DNA of 64,000 nucleotides from Actinocrinis puniceicyclus (lineage in GTDB: Bacteria > Actinomycetota > Actinomycetes > Streptomycetales > Catenulisporaceae). The notes below the pieces were generated by a model, which worked only from the letters and a program-made list of their open reading frames with translations, made no database searches and was not told the DNA's origin. Positions 9,712 to 20,680 of the stretch are shown here, one piece after another (the stretch's first letter is position 1; each line of letters opens with the position of its first letter). The stretch lies in NCBI RefSeq assembly GCF_018283645.1, contig NZ_JAGSXH010000003.1:56657-120656 (forward strand), read 5' to 3'. The translations under genes and the position numbers were made by a program.

Positions 9712-10929
9712 ATGCCCAAGATCAAGGTAGCCAATCCGGTCGTCGAACTCGACGGCGACGAGATGACCCGGATCATCTGGCAGTTCATCAAGGACTCGCT
9801 GATCCTGCCGTACCTCGATGTCGACCTGAAGTACTTCGACCTCGGTATCGAGCACCGCGACGCCACCGACGACCAGGTCACGATCGACGCCGCGAACGCG
9901 ATCAAGCAGCACGGCGTGGGCGTCAAGTGCGCGACCATCACCCCGGACGAGGCCAGGGTCGAGGAGTTCGGCCTCAAGCAGATGTGGAAGTCGCCGAACG
10001 GCACCATCCGCAACATCCTCGGCGGTGTGATCTTCCGCGAGCCGATCATCATGAGCAACGTGCCGCGGCTGGTGCCCGGCTGGACCAAGCCGATCGTGGT
10101 CGGCCGTCACGCGTTCGGCGACCAGTACCGCGCCACCGACCTGAAGGTCCCGGGCGCCGGCAAGCTCACCCTGACCTTCACGCCGCAGGACGGCTCCGAG
10201 CCGATCGAACTGAACGTCTTCGACTTCCCGGGCCCGGGCGTCGCCCTGGCGATGTACAACCTCGACGCCTCCATCCGCGACTTCGCCCGCGCCTCGATGC
10301 GCTACGGGCTGGACCGCAACTACCCGGTGTACCTCTCGACGAAGAACACGATCCTCAAGGGGTACGACGGCCGGTTCAAGGACATCTTCCAGGAGGTGTT
10401 CGAGAGCGAGTTCAAGGCCGACTTCGAGGCCGCGGGCCTGACTTACGAGCACCGCCTGATCGACGACATGGTCGCCTCCGCGCTCAAGTGGGAGGGCGGC
10501 TACGTCTGGGCGTGCAAGAACTACGACGGCGACGTGCAGTCGGACACCGTGGCCCAGGGCTTCGGCTCGCTCGGCCTGATGACCAGTGTGCTGATGACCC
10601 CGGACGGCCGCACCGTCGAGGCGGAGGCCGCGCACGGCACGGTCACCCGCCACTACCGCCAGCACCAGCAGGGCAAGGCGACCTCCACGAACCCGATCGC
10701 GTCGATCTACGCGTGGACCCGTGGCCTGGCGCACCGCGGCAAGCTGGACAACACCCCCGAGGTCACCGCGTTCGCGGAGACCCTGGAGCGGGTCTGCGTC
10801 TCGACCGTCGAGGGCGGTCAGATGACCAAGGACCTCGCGCTGCTGATCGCCCCGGACGCGCCGTGGCTGACCACGCAGGACTTCCTCGCCGCGCTCGACG
10901 AGAACCTGAAGAAGGCCACCGCCGGCTGA
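9712..10929 (+). CDS. icd: NADP-dependent isocitrate dehydrogenase
   Basis: Oxidatively decarboxylates isocitrate to 2-oxoglutarate in the TCA cycle. The 405 residues and the opening [18 protein letters not shown] place it in the homodimeric, eukaryote-like class rather than the E. coli type. [13 protein letters not shown] is the substrate loop, followed by [12 protein letters not shown], the metal and cofactor region around [13 protein letters not shown], and [16 protein letters not shown] near the NADP site. AAGGA lies ten bases before the ATG. The palindrome at 9620 suggests control of transcription, and a hairpin at 10943-10980 ends the gene. Confidence 0.96.
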   Translation: MPKIKVANPVVELDGDEMTRIIWQFIKDSLILPYLDVDLKYFDLGIEHRDATDDQVTIDAANAIKQHGVGVKCATITPDEARVEEFGLKQMWKSPNGTIRNILGGVIFREPIIMSNVPRLVPGWTKPIVVGRHAFGDQYRATDLKVPGAGKLTLTFTPQDGSEPIELNVFDFPGPGVALAMYNLDASIRDFARASMRYGLDRNYPVYLSTKNTILKGYDGRFKDIFQEVFESEFKADFEAAGLTYEHRLIDDMVASALKWEGGYVWACKNYDGDVQSDTVAQGFGSLGLMTSVLMTPDGRTVEAEAAHGTVTRHYRQHQQGKATSTNPIASIYAWTRGLAHRGKLDNTPEVTAFAETLERVCVSTVEGGQMTKDLALLIAPDAPWLTTQDFLAALDENLKKATAG

Positions 10930-10942
10930 GCGCGTCGGCGAG

Positions 10943-10980
10943 TAGGGCCGTCGCCGGTTCACCGATCGGCGTCGGCCCTA
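10943..10980. terminator. Shared terminator hairpin between icd and rloB-like gene
   Basis: The 13-bp arms TAGGGCCGTCGCC and GGCGTCGGCCCTA pair with one mismatch around a 12-base loop. The hairpin sits between the convergent icd and RloB-like genes and overlaps the stop codon of the latter, so it could serve both strands. Confidence 0.65.
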
Positions 10981-11583
10981 CGTGTCCGTCCAGCCCATCG
11001 CCTGAACCAGCCGCCACATGTTCGTCGACGGGTTCAGGTGTATCGCTTCGCCCGTCGGGTCCAGAGCCATCGCACGCCGCATCGCGTCCGGACAAGTCGC
11101 GGCGTAGTCGGCGGCGAAATCGATCAGGTGCTTGTCGTATCCCGGTACCTGCCTGCGCAACAGCGGTTTGAGTTGCGTATAGCCTCCGATCTGCCTGCGA
11201 TGATCGGTGAAGTGCAGCAACAACCACAGCTCGAAGCAGGGGTTGGATACGACGACGGCCGCTTTCAGCGCGGTCGTCGTCGAGTCCCGGGCAAGCCTCA
11301 CGGCTCTGTCCAGGTCGGTGAACTCGTCCACATCGACGACGCACCACACCTCGTCGTAAAGGTCGGAGGCGGCCAGGGCCTTTTTCAGGGCGTATCGGAC
11401 GATCTGGCTCGGCGACTTGTCCCGGACGACGACGTCGATCAAGATCGCTGCATTCCGAAGATGACGTTTGAGGCCGCTGATGTACGCGGGCTCCGTCTCG
11501 CGCCCGCCGCACACCACGAGCAGGCGCTTGCGCGGCTCGCGTGAGGGAGCCGGCGGGAAATCCCGTGCTGAGGGGTTGGTCAG
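10978..11583 (-). CDS. RloB-like protein, partner of the upstream ATPase
   Basis: About 201 residues of the RloB family, which includes AbiLii of a lactococcal abortive-infection system. Visible marks are the N-terminal strand and loop KRLLVVCGGRETEPAYI, the acidic centre EVWCVVDVDEF and NPCFELWLLLHF, which together resemble a TOPRIM-like nuclease core. The first ATG/GTG/TTG in frame is a GTG at 11517, which would cut off the first beta strand and has no Shine-Dalgarno. The frame is open upstream to a CTG at 11583 that overlaps the ATPase stop as CTGA, the same coupling used by other pairs here, so I take CTG as the likely start. Its composition is less GC-rich than its neighbours. Confidence 0.75.
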   Translation of the reverse strand: MTNPSARDFPPAPSREPRKRLLVVCGGRETEPAYISGLKRHLRNAAILIDVVVRDKSPSQIVRYALKKALAASDLYDEVWCVVDVDEFTDLDRAVRLARDSTTTALKAAVVVSNPCFELWLLLHFTDHRRQIGGYTQLKPLLRRQVPGYDKHLIDFAADYAATCPDAMRRAMALDPTGEAIHLNPSTNMWRLVQAMGWTDT

Positions 11584-12797
11584 GCTTTCGGAAAGGTGAG
11601 GGCGAGTAGCGCGGCCTCGTCGTCGATGAACGGCACGGCGCCGTAGCTGCCGCCGAGGTATCTGCGCTCGGTGTTCTCCTTGTCCCGCGGTTTGAAGTCG
11701 CTCAGCGGATAGATGACCGACGCACCCGTCTGGTGCTTCTTCTCCACGAAGTAGATCTGGTCACGCTTGAGGATCTCGTTGTTGCTGCCCAGCAGCGATG
11801 TGTTGTGCGTCGTGAAGATCAGCTGTGCTCCCCGGAGATTGACCCTCGGATCCTGGAACAGCGCCACGATCCGCGCGGCCAGATTCGGATGGAGATTGGA
11901 CTCCAGTTCGTCGATCAGCATCACGGAGCCGGCTTCCAGGCAGGAGAGCACGGGCGCGAGCTGCATGAGAAAGGTGATCGTGCCGGTCGACTGCTGACCG
12001 AGCGTCAGCCGCGCGCCCGGTTCGGCTCCCTTCATCCTGAAGGCGACTCTGGGCGCTTCGACCTGAACGGCGCGTACCGTCCCGGCGTCCGGCTCCTCGA
12101 CCTCGATGTCGGCGATGCCGAAGTCCGCGAAGCTCAGCAGGTCGAGTACCTGCCTGCGCCGATTCGGCTCGTTGAGCAGTTCCACCAGCCGGTATTGGAC
12201 GGTGCGGTTCTTCAGCGACGCCGCCTGTGAGAACTGGATCTGCCTGAGCCATCGGTAGACCGGTTGCACATCGGCGAGTTCGAATCGCGCCGCCGAGGTG
12301 AGGAACAGGATGCTCGGCGGAGTGATGTCGCTTGCCCGCTGGAGATTGGTACGGATGGTGGTGCCGAACCGAAAGTCGCCCCTTGAGCGCTCGAAGACGA
12401 TCTGCCGGCGGCCGGTCGGATAGCGGTGCAACCATTCCTCGACGACCCCGTCGTCATCCACGCCGAAACCGTAGGTGTATCGGGTGCCGTCGATGACTGC
12501 GTCCGCGTCGAACCAGCTCGGCTGGGTCGCGAGCGCCGGGTCGAGAGCGAACGGATGACGGCGCAGGCTGTATCCGGGTTCGGATCGCCGGTCCGACTCG
12601 AGCGCGAGATCGGCGAAGTAGAGCAGGGCGTCGATCAGGTTCGACTTGCCGGACGCGTTCGCGCCGAAGATCGCGGCGACCGGAACCGCGGGCCACTTCG
12701 TGCCCGGAGCCCGATCGGCGGCGAAAACCGGCGCGAGGTTCAACTGCTGCTCGTCGCGCAGTGATCGATGATTGGAGACGCGGAAGGACACGAGCAC
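11580..12797 (-). CDS. AAA15/ABC-type ATPase (RloA/AbiLi-like)
   Basis: About 405 residues of the SMC/OLD-like ATPase class found in many defence systems. The N-terminus FRVSNHRSLRDEQ is typical. Walker A reads GANASGKSN (about 45-53), an ABC-like signature reads LGQQSTGT, Walker B reads MLIDELESNLHPN and the switch His lies in IFTTHNTSLL. There is no fused nuclease domain, so the downstream RloB-like protein is the probable effector. The start is GTG at 12797 with GGGAGGA upstream; a TTG at 12848 also opens the frame. The gene and its partner are inserted between icd and mdh, in visibly less GC-rich DNA, which suggests transfer. Confidence 0.85.
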   Translation of the reverse strand: MLVSFRVSNHRSLRDEQQLNLAPVFAADRAPGTKWPAVPVAAIFGANASGKSNLIDALLYFADLALESDRRSEPGYSLRRHPFALDPALATQPSWFDADAVIDGTRYTYGFGVDDDGVVEEWLHRYPTGRRQIVFERSRGDFRFGTTIRTNLQRASDITPPSILFLTSAARFELADVQPVYRWLRQIQFSQAASLKNRTVQYRLVELLNEPNRRRQVLDLLSFADFGIADIEVEEPDAGTVRAVQVEAPRVAFRMKGAEPGARLTLGQQSTGTITFLMQLAPVLSCLEAGSVMLIDELESNLHPNLAARIVALFQDPRVNLRGAQLIFTTHNTSLLGSNNEILKRDQIYFVEKKHQTGASVIYPLSDFKPRDKENTERRYLGGSYGAVPFIDDEAALLALTFPKA

Positions 12798-12818
12798 GGA
12801 CGATTCCTCCCGCACTGT

Positions 12819-12844
12819 GCGAGCAATTTGCGCGAGTAATTTGC
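12819..12844. repeat. Tandem 13-bp direct repeat upstream of the ATPase gene
   Basis: GCGAGCAATTTGC (12819-12831) is followed directly by GCGAGTAATTTGC (12832-12844), with one difference. The pair lies 22-47 bases upstream of the ATPase GTG, in a locally AT-rich stretch, where a regulator could bind. Confidence 0.8.
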
Positions 12845-12845
12845 A

Positions 12846-12859
12846 CAAAATCGATTTTG
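12846..12859. promoter_or_regulatory. AT-rich 14-bp palindrome between ATPase and mdh
   Basis: CAAAATCGATTTTG is a perfect palindrome one base away from the tandem repeat. It lies between divergent genes and may be an operator for the ATPase/RloB pair. No known regulator is assigned. Confidence 0.6.
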
Positions 12860-13054
12860 GCTACAGATTACGGTACGCCGACCTTCGGCGCCAGCGCGAC
12901 CGGAACCGGCGGCGCCGCCTGCTTGACGCGCGTGTCGCGCGGTTCACGGGGCCCGCGAGTCGCCGAGCGTGCCCGGCGGAGTACCGTTGGCTCAAGAACG
13001 CGCGCTGAGAGAAGACCGCAGGCATCCAACCCCGTCGACCGGCATCCGAGGTGA

Positions 13055-14071
<1,017 letters not shown>

Positions 14072-14146
14072 CACGGCAGGCGTCGCGAACGCCTCTTGGC
14101 CAAGGCGGTGCACGCTCAGGCGGACGGCTCGCAAGAAGCATCGGAG

Positions 14147-14177
14147 AACCCTGCGTACGGTCGACGTGCGTAGGGTT
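14147..14177 (+). terminator. Probable mdh terminator hairpin
   Basis: The arms AACCCTGCGTAC and GTGCGTAGGGTT pair over 12 positions with two G-U or mismatched pairs around a 7-base loop, followed by TTCCCTC. It lies 76 bp past the mdh stop. Confidence 0.55.
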
Positions 14178-14247
14178 TTCCCTCATCATGGCCGCCGAGC
14201 CGGATAGGGAGCAGTGCGCCGCGGGCAGTGAGCGCTAGCGTGCGGCC

Positions 14248-15951
14248 ATGAGCGACATCAACGAGATCGCGGACGGGTACGTGGAGCGCGCCGCCGCGCT
14301 CAACCCGTTGGAGGCGACCTACTGCGGGGTGCCCGGCTATGACGAGCGCATGTCCGACCTGAGCCCCGACGGCTTCCGCGCCCGCGCCGACCTCGATCGC
14401 GAGACGATCAACGCGCTCAGCCACGGGGCCGCGCGGGACGAGGGCGAACAGGTCGCCAAGGACGCGATGCTGGAACGGCTCGGCCTGGCCGTCGAGTTCT
14501 ACGACTCCGGCGAGGCGACCAGCGATCTCAATGTGCTGGCGAGCCCGTTGCAGGCGGTGCGCCAGGTGTTCGACCTGATGCCGATCGAGGGCGAGCAGGC
14601 GCAGCGCAACCTCGCTGCGCGCATAGCCGCCGTGCCCGAGGCATACGCGGGACTACGGCGCACTCTGCTCGAATCCGCGAAGAGCGGCCGGGTCGCGGCG
14701 CGGCGGCAGGTCCTCGCGTGCGCGAAACAGTGTGCTGAATGGGCGGGTATCGCCGGCCCGCAGCCGACATCCACGTCACAGAGCCCTGAAGGTGACGACG
14801 CAGCCGGCTTCTACGCCGGCCTGGTCGCCCGCACCGGAACTCAGGGCGCGCTGCGCGCGGAACTCGACCAGGCCGCGCAGTCGGCACGCGAAGCCACCGC
14901 GCAGTTCGGCGTCTTCCTCGAAACCGAACTGCTGCCGTACGCCCCCGAGCAGGACGCGGTCGGCCGCGAGCGCTACCGGCTGGCCTCGCGCTACTTCCTC
15001 GGCGCGGCCGTGGACCTCGACGACGCCTACGCCTGGGGCTGGTCCGAGGTCAAGCGCATCGAAGCCGAGATGAACCGGGTCGCCGGGCTGATCGTGCCCG
15101 GCGGCGTGGACGAAGCGGTCGCCGCGCTCGACACCGAGCCGCGGCGCCGGATCGCCGGCAGGGAAGCGCTCCGCGACTGGATGCAGGAGTTGGCCGACCG
15201 CACCATCGCCGAGCTGCACGGCCGGCATTTCGACATCCCCGAGCCCGCGCGCCGCATCGAATGCATGATCGCCCCGACGAACGACGGCGGCATCTACTAC
15301 ACCGGGCCGAGCGAGGACTTCAGCCGGCCGGGCCGGATGTGGTGGTCCGTGCCCGAGGGGGTCGAGGAGTTCTCGACCTGGCGCGAGGTGAGCACCGTGT
15401 ACCACGAGGGGGTTCCCGGCCATCACCTGCAGGTCGCGCAGGCCGTCCACCAGCGCGAGAACCTCAACCGGTGGCGGCGGCTGATGTGCTGGGTCTCCGG
15501 ACACGGCGAGGGCTGGGCGCTGTACTCGGAACGGCTGATGGAAGAGCTCGGATACCTGGACGATCCGGGAGACCTGCTCGGCATGCTCGACATGCAGATG
15601 CTGCGGGCCGCCCGGGTCGTGGTGGACCTCGGCGTTCACCTGCGGCTGCCGATCCCGGCCGGTACCGGCTGGCACGAGGGCGAGATCTGGAACCCCGAGT
15701 TGGCCTGGGAGTTCCTACGCGGCCACGTGCGTATGGGTGAGGAGATGCTGCGGTTCGAGCTCAACCGGTACCTCGGGTGGCCGGGCCAGGCGCCCTCGTA
15801 CAAGCTCGGCGAGCGCATCTGGCTCCAGGCCCGCGAGGACGCCAAAGCGCGTAAGGGCCCGGCCTTCGACCTGAAGCAGTTCCACAGCCAGGCGCTCGCG
15901 CTCGGCGGCCTCGGCCTCGATCCGCTTCAGGCGGCGCTGGCGCGGATGTAG
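14248..15951 (+). CDS. DUF885 family probable zinc metallopeptidase
   Basis: A 567-residue member of the DUF885 family. The diagnostic motif VYHEGVPGHHLQVAQ, an HExxxHH-type zinc site, lies at about residue 386, followed by GEGWALYSERLMEELGY, which usually supplies the third zinc-binding Glu. There is no signal peptide, so it is cytoplasmic. The substrate is unknown; relatives are carboxypeptidase-like. No Shine-Dalgarno is seen; a TAGCGT box (14236-14241) ends six bases before the ATG, which fits a leaderless transcript. Confidence 0.88.
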   Translation: MSDINEIADGYVERAAALNPLEATYCGVPGYDERMSDLSPDGFRARADLDRETINALSHGAARDEGEQVAKDAMLERLGLAVEFYDSGEATSDLNVLASPLQAVRQVFDLMPIEGEQAQRNLAARIAAVPEAYAGLRRTLLESAKSGRVAARRQVLACAKQCAEWAGIAGPQPTSTSQSPEGDDAAGFYAGLVARTGTQGALRAELDQAAQSAREATAQFGVFLETELLPYAPEQDAVGRERYRLASRYFLGAAVDLDDAYAWGWSEVKRIEAEMNRVAGLIVPGGVDEAVAALDTEPRRRIAGREALRDWMQELADRTIAELHGRHFDIPEPARRIECMIAPTNDGGIYYTGPSEDFSRPGRMWWSVPEGVEEFSTWREVSTVYHEGVPGHHLQVAQAVHQRENLNRWRRLMCWVSGHGEGWALYSERLMEELGYLDDPGDLLGMLDMQMLRAARVVVDLGVHLRLPIPAGTGWHEGEIWNPELAWEFLRGHVRMGEEMLRFELNRYLGWPGQAPSYKLGERIWLQAREDAKARKGPAFDLKQFHSQALALGGLGLDPLQAALARM

Positions 15952-15970
15952 ACGCCGGCGAGCGGACCGC

Positions 15971-16005
15971 GCGCAGCCGCGGAAGTGAGACTTTCACGGC
16001 TGCGC
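15971..16005 (+). terminator. Terminator hairpin after the DUF885 gene
   Basis: A 16-position stem (15971-15986 with 15990-16005, two imperfect pairs) closes a 3-base loop, starting 20 bp past the DUF885 stop. It has no T-run. Confidence 0.6.
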
Positions 16006-16136
16006 CCGCCGCCCGCCGCACCCAGCAGTGAGTCAGCGCTCGATCTCACCCGGCGGGCCGCCGGGCGTTGCCGCGCCGATTCGTCCCGCCTACCTTGCGT
16101 ATCGGTGTGACGGCGCGAGCGATGGAGGGTTCGGTT

Positions 16137-16586
16137 GTGATGTACACGCGAGGCAAGCGGCGCGGCGCGCTCGCCGCCGCCGGCTCGATGCTCGCCGGAC
16201 TGGCTCTGGTGCCCGCGACGGCGCCGGCGAGCGCCGCCGCGACGCTCTCGTGCCGCGCGATGGCCGCCTACCCGGCCAAGTGGACCGCCGGCTACGATTT
16301 CCAGTTCGCCGTCGTGAACACTGGAACGGAAGCCTTCAGCGCGTGGGTCATCACGTTCGACGTACCGCCCGGCGACGTGATCTACACCACCTGGAACGGG
16401 TCGGTTGTGCAGAGCGGGCAGCACGTGGTGGCACGCAGTTATACGAACACGTACAACGGCTCCCTCGCCCCCGGCGCGTCGGCCGAAAGTATCGGCGGCG
16501 TGGTCGAGGGCGATAGCGCCGGTGGCCTCACGAACATCACCTGCACTCCCGAAGCTCCCGCCGCTCCGGCCGGCCCGGCGGCTTGA
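16137..16586 (+). CDS. Secreted CBM2-like carbohydrate-binding protein
   Basis: About 149 residues. A basic start and hydrophobic stretch ending at PASAA form a signal peptide (about 1-38). The rest is one CBM2-like domain opening with a Cys and closing with a Cys near the C-terminus, with Trp residues in AKWTAGY, FSAWVITF and YTTWNGS and the repeated sandwich pattern of the cellulose-binding family. There is no catalytic domain. GTG at 16137 (or ATG at 16140) follows GGAGGG. It probably binds polysaccharide outside the cell, perhaps chitin or cellulose; the ligand is not evident. Confidence 0.8.
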   Translation: MMYTRGKRRGALAAAGSMLAGLALVPATAPASAAATLSCRAMAAYPAKWTAGYDFQFAVVNTGTEAFSAWVITFDVPPGDVIYTTWNGSVVQSGQHVVARSYTNTYNGSLAPGASAESIGGVVEGDSAGGLTNITCTPEAPAAPAGPAA

Positions 16587-16644
16587 CGGCGGCTTGACAG
16601 CGACGTGGCGTGGCGGCGGCATGGCGTGGCGGGCGTTTCTCCCG

Positions 16645-17082
16645 CTATCTGCGGTCGATGAGGCGCGAGAGCACCAGCACTGATTTGGTCTGCTGCACGA
16701 AGGGCGCCATCCGCACCCGCTCCAGCACCGTCTCCAGGTGCGCGGTGTCGCGGGTCCGCACGTGCAACAGCGCGTCCGCCTCTCCCGTGACCGTGTAAGC
16801 CGCGATGATCTCCGGCTGGTCGGCCATGGCGGAGCGAATCGCGTCCGGCGAAGTGCGACCGGTGCAGTAGAGCTCCACGAACGCCTCGGTGGTCCAGCCG
16901 AGCGCGGCCGGGTCGACCAGCGCGGTGAAACCGGTGATCAAACCCCCGGCGCGCAACCGGTCCACTCGCCGCTTCACCGCCGGCGCGGACAGTCCCACCT
17001 GCGCACCGATGTCGGCGTAAGCGGACCGGGCGTCGCGCAGCAGGCAGCCGATGATCCGCTCGTCGGTCTCGTCGGTTCGCAC
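16645..17082 (-). CDS. Lrp/AsnC family transcriptional regulator
   Basis: A 145-residue feast/famine regulator with an N-terminal helix-turn-helix (DERIIGCLLRDARSAYADIG, then LSAPAVKRRVDRL) and a C-terminal RAM ligand-binding domain (VTGEADALLHVRTRDTAHLE). Such proteins form octamers and sense amino acids. The start is a GTG at 17082. A TAGGAT box (17089-17094) ends six bases upstream and there is no Shine-Dalgarno, so the mRNA may be leaderless. It is divergent from the CNNM transporter unit; control of that neighbour is possible but unproven. Confidence 0.92.
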   Translation of the reverse strand: MRTDETDERIIGCLLRDARSAYADIGAQVGLSAPAVKRRVDRLRAGGLITGFTALVDPAALGWTTEAFVELYCTGRTSPDAIRSAMADQPEIIAAYTVTGEADALLHVRTRDTAHLETVLERVRMAPFVQQTKSVLVLSRLIDRR

Positions 17083-17197
17083 GGCCGAATCCTAGTGTTC
17101 CGGCGCGGGACACCAGTGCGGCGCCGATCGTCGGCTCGGCGCCGGCCGCGGGAGCCGCGCAGGCGCCCGCACCCTGCCGGATCGCTAGACTTTTCTC

Positions 17198-17329
17198 ATG
17201 GGCACAAACACCCACTCCAGAACCGGTGGCCTGGACCCCGGAGGACATAGACGGGCGTGCGCGCCACCTTCCGGCGTCCGGTGCGGCCGCGCACCGAAAC
17301 CGAGCAGGCAGGTGCAGCGCACGCCGTGA
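17198..17329 (+). CDS. Possible 43-residue leaderless leader ORF before the CNNM gene
   Basis: An ATG at 17198 lies six bases after a TAGACT box (17186-17191), the same layout as other leaderless starts here. It opens a 43-codon frame (MGTNTHSRTGGLDPGG..., ending in QRTP) whose TGA overlaps the GTG of the CNNM gene as GTGA (17326-17329). The peptide is basic, with several Pro and Cys residues and no family resemblance. It could couple or tune translation of the transporter gene, or simply be the true 5' leader that brings ribosomes to the GTG. Confidence 0.45.
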   Translation: MGTNTHSRTGGLDPGGHRRACAPPSGVRCGRAPKPSRQVQRTP

Positions 17330-18879
17330 ACCCGACCGTCGTCTCCTGTCTTGTCGTCCTCGCTCTGATCCTGATCGAGGCACTGTTCGTGGCCTCGGAG
17401 ATCGCGCTGGTCTCACTGCGCGAGGGGCAGCTGCACGCCCTGGCCGCCTCCGGTAAGCGCGGCGGCGTGGTCGCGCGCCTGGTGCGCGAACCGAACCGGT
17501 TCCTGGCCACCGTCCAGATCGGCGTGACACTCACCGCGCTGCTCTCCTCCGCGTACGGCGCGACCACGCTCTCCGAGAGCGCGAAGCGCGCCCTGATGCG
17601 CGCCGGGCTGACCTCCGGCCTGGCGGGCTTCGCCGGCCTGGTCGGCGTCACCATGATCATCTCCTTCGTGACCCTCGTGATCGGGGAACTGGCGCCCAAA
17701 CGGCTCGCGCTGCAGCGCGCCGAGTCCACCGCCAAGGCGGTCGCGCCCTTCCTGCAGGGCATGGCCCGCCTCTGCCGGCCGGTGATCTGGCTGCTCTCCG
17801 TGTGCACCGACGGGGTGGTGCGCCTGTTCGGCGGTGATCCCGACATAGGCCGCGAGCAGGTCAGCGAGGCGGAACTGCGTCAGCTCGTGGCCTCCGCGGA
17901 CACGCTGACCACCGACGAACGCCGCCTGATCGACGAGGTGTTCGGCGCGGGCGACCGGCAGTTGCGCGAGGTGCTGGTGCCGCGAACCGAGGTGGTGTTC
18001 CTCGACGGCGCGACGCCGGTGGCCGTGGCCGCCGAGATGATCGGCCGGCGCCCGCACTCGCGCTACCCCGTGATCGACGGTTCCTCCGACGACATCATCG
18101 GGTTCGTACACGTGCGCGACCTGCTCGCGCCGGAGACCGGGGCCCGGGCCGTGCGCGTCGCCGACCTGGCCCGCCCGGTGATATTCCTGCCGGAGACCAA
18201 GCACGTGCTCTCGGCGCTCTCCGAGATGCGCCGCGACTCCTTCCACCTGGCCGTCGTGCTCGACGAATACGGCGGCACCGCCGGGATCGTCACGCTCGAG
18301 GACCTGCTCGAAGAGGTCATCGGCGACATCCGCGACGAGTACGACGTGGCCCGAGCTCGGGTGACCAGGCTGCGCAACGGCGACCTCGAACTCGACGGGC
18401 TGATCAACCTCGACGACTTCCACGACGAGACCGGCGTCGAGCTGACCGACGGGCCCTACGAGACCCTGGCCGGTTACATAGTGGCCCGTCTCGGCCGGCT
18501 GCCCGTGGTCGGTGATCAGGTGGCGTTCGACGGGCTGAGGCTGACGGTGCACGCGCTGGACGGCCGCCGCATCGCCCGCGTCCGGCTCGCCCGCACCGTC
18601 TCGGCCGGCGCGGACCCGGCGGGCACGGCAAGTAACGCAGCTACCGCAGGTAACGCAGGCACCGCGGGCACGGCAAGTAACGCAGGCACCGCGGGCACGG
18701 CAAGTAACGCAGGCACCGCGGGCACGGCAAGTAACGCAGGCACCGCGGGCACGGCAAGTAACGCAGGCACCGCGGGCACGGCCGCGGACCCAGGGGCCGG
18801 CGAGCGCGAGCGCAAGCCGCCCGGCATGCGGGTCCCCGACCTCGCGCGCGACACCGCGCCAGGGGTGCGCCAGGACTGA
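17326..18879 (+). CDS. CNNM/CorC (HlyC) family membrane transporter
   Basis: 517 residues. An N-terminal CNNM membrane domain of about 190 residues (VVSCLVVLALILIEALFVAS, GELAPKRLALQRAE) is followed by two CBS domains (VPRTEVVFLDG through VLDEYGGTAGIVTLEDLLEEVIGDI) and a CorC_HlyC domain (LDGLINLDDFHDETG). Relatives are linked to Mg2+ or Co2+ efflux. The C-terminus carries about 60 low-complexity residues built from GTASNAGTA units. The start is GTG at 17326 because it overlaps the TGA of the small upstream frame and begins right at the first helix; a GTG at 17257 with GGAGGA eleven bases upstream is the alternative. Confidence 0.9.
   Translation: MNPTVVSCLVVLALILIEALFVASEIALVSLREGQLHALAASGKRGGVVARLVREPNRFLATVQIGVTLTALLSSAYGATTLSESAKRALMRAGLTSGLAGFAGLVGVTMIISFVTLVIGELAPKRLALQRAESTAKAVAPFLQGMARLCRPVIWLLSVCTDGVVRLFGGDPDIGREQVSEAELRQLVASADTLTTDERRLIDEVFGAGDRQLREVLVPRTEVVFLDGATPVAVAAEMIGRRPHSRYPVIDGSSDDIIGFVHVRDLLAPETGARAVRVADLARPVIFLPETKHVLSALSEMRRDSFHLAVVLDEYGGTAGIVTLEDLLEEVIGDIRDEYDVARARVTRLRNGDLELDGLINLDDFHDETGVELTDGPYETLAGYIVARLGRLPVVGDQVAFDGLRLTVHALDGRRIARVRLARTVSAGADPAGTASNAATAGNAGTAGTASNAGTAGTASNAGTAGTASNAGTAGTASNAGTAGTAADPGAGERERKPPGMRVPDLARDTAPGVRQD
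18667..18774 (+). repeat. Four perfect 27-bp tandem repeats in the CNNM gene tail
   Basis: Four identical units encoding GTASNAGTA lie head to tail at 18667, 18694, 18721 and 18748, with degenerate copies on the 5' side from about 18622. Perfect identity over 108 bases points to recent expansion. The unit length keeps the reading frame. Confidence 0.9.
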
Positions 18880-18993
18880 TCAGGCTTGCCGCCGAGCGAC
18901 CTCCCTGGCGGCGCGCGGTCCCGGCTCCCGGCCCGGGTGGCGCGACCACGCGCGTGCCACCTTCGCGCCCTGGCGCGGCGCGGAGGCTGATGA

Positions 18994-20636
<1,643 letters not shown>

Positions 20637-20680
20637 GCCGGACGGTCACGGCGACGACGTACCGCCGGATCGGCGCGCCT

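Noticed and set aside
17257..17325. Upstream GTG at 17257 as the start of the CNNM transporter
   Set aside because: It adds 23 charged residues before the first helix, and the GTG at 17326 shows the typical GTGA coupling with a small upstream frame; kept as an alternative only.
18622..18785. Tandem repeats considered as a CRISPR array
   Set aside because: Units are directly abutting without spacers and encode an in-frame peptide repeat; no cas genes are near.
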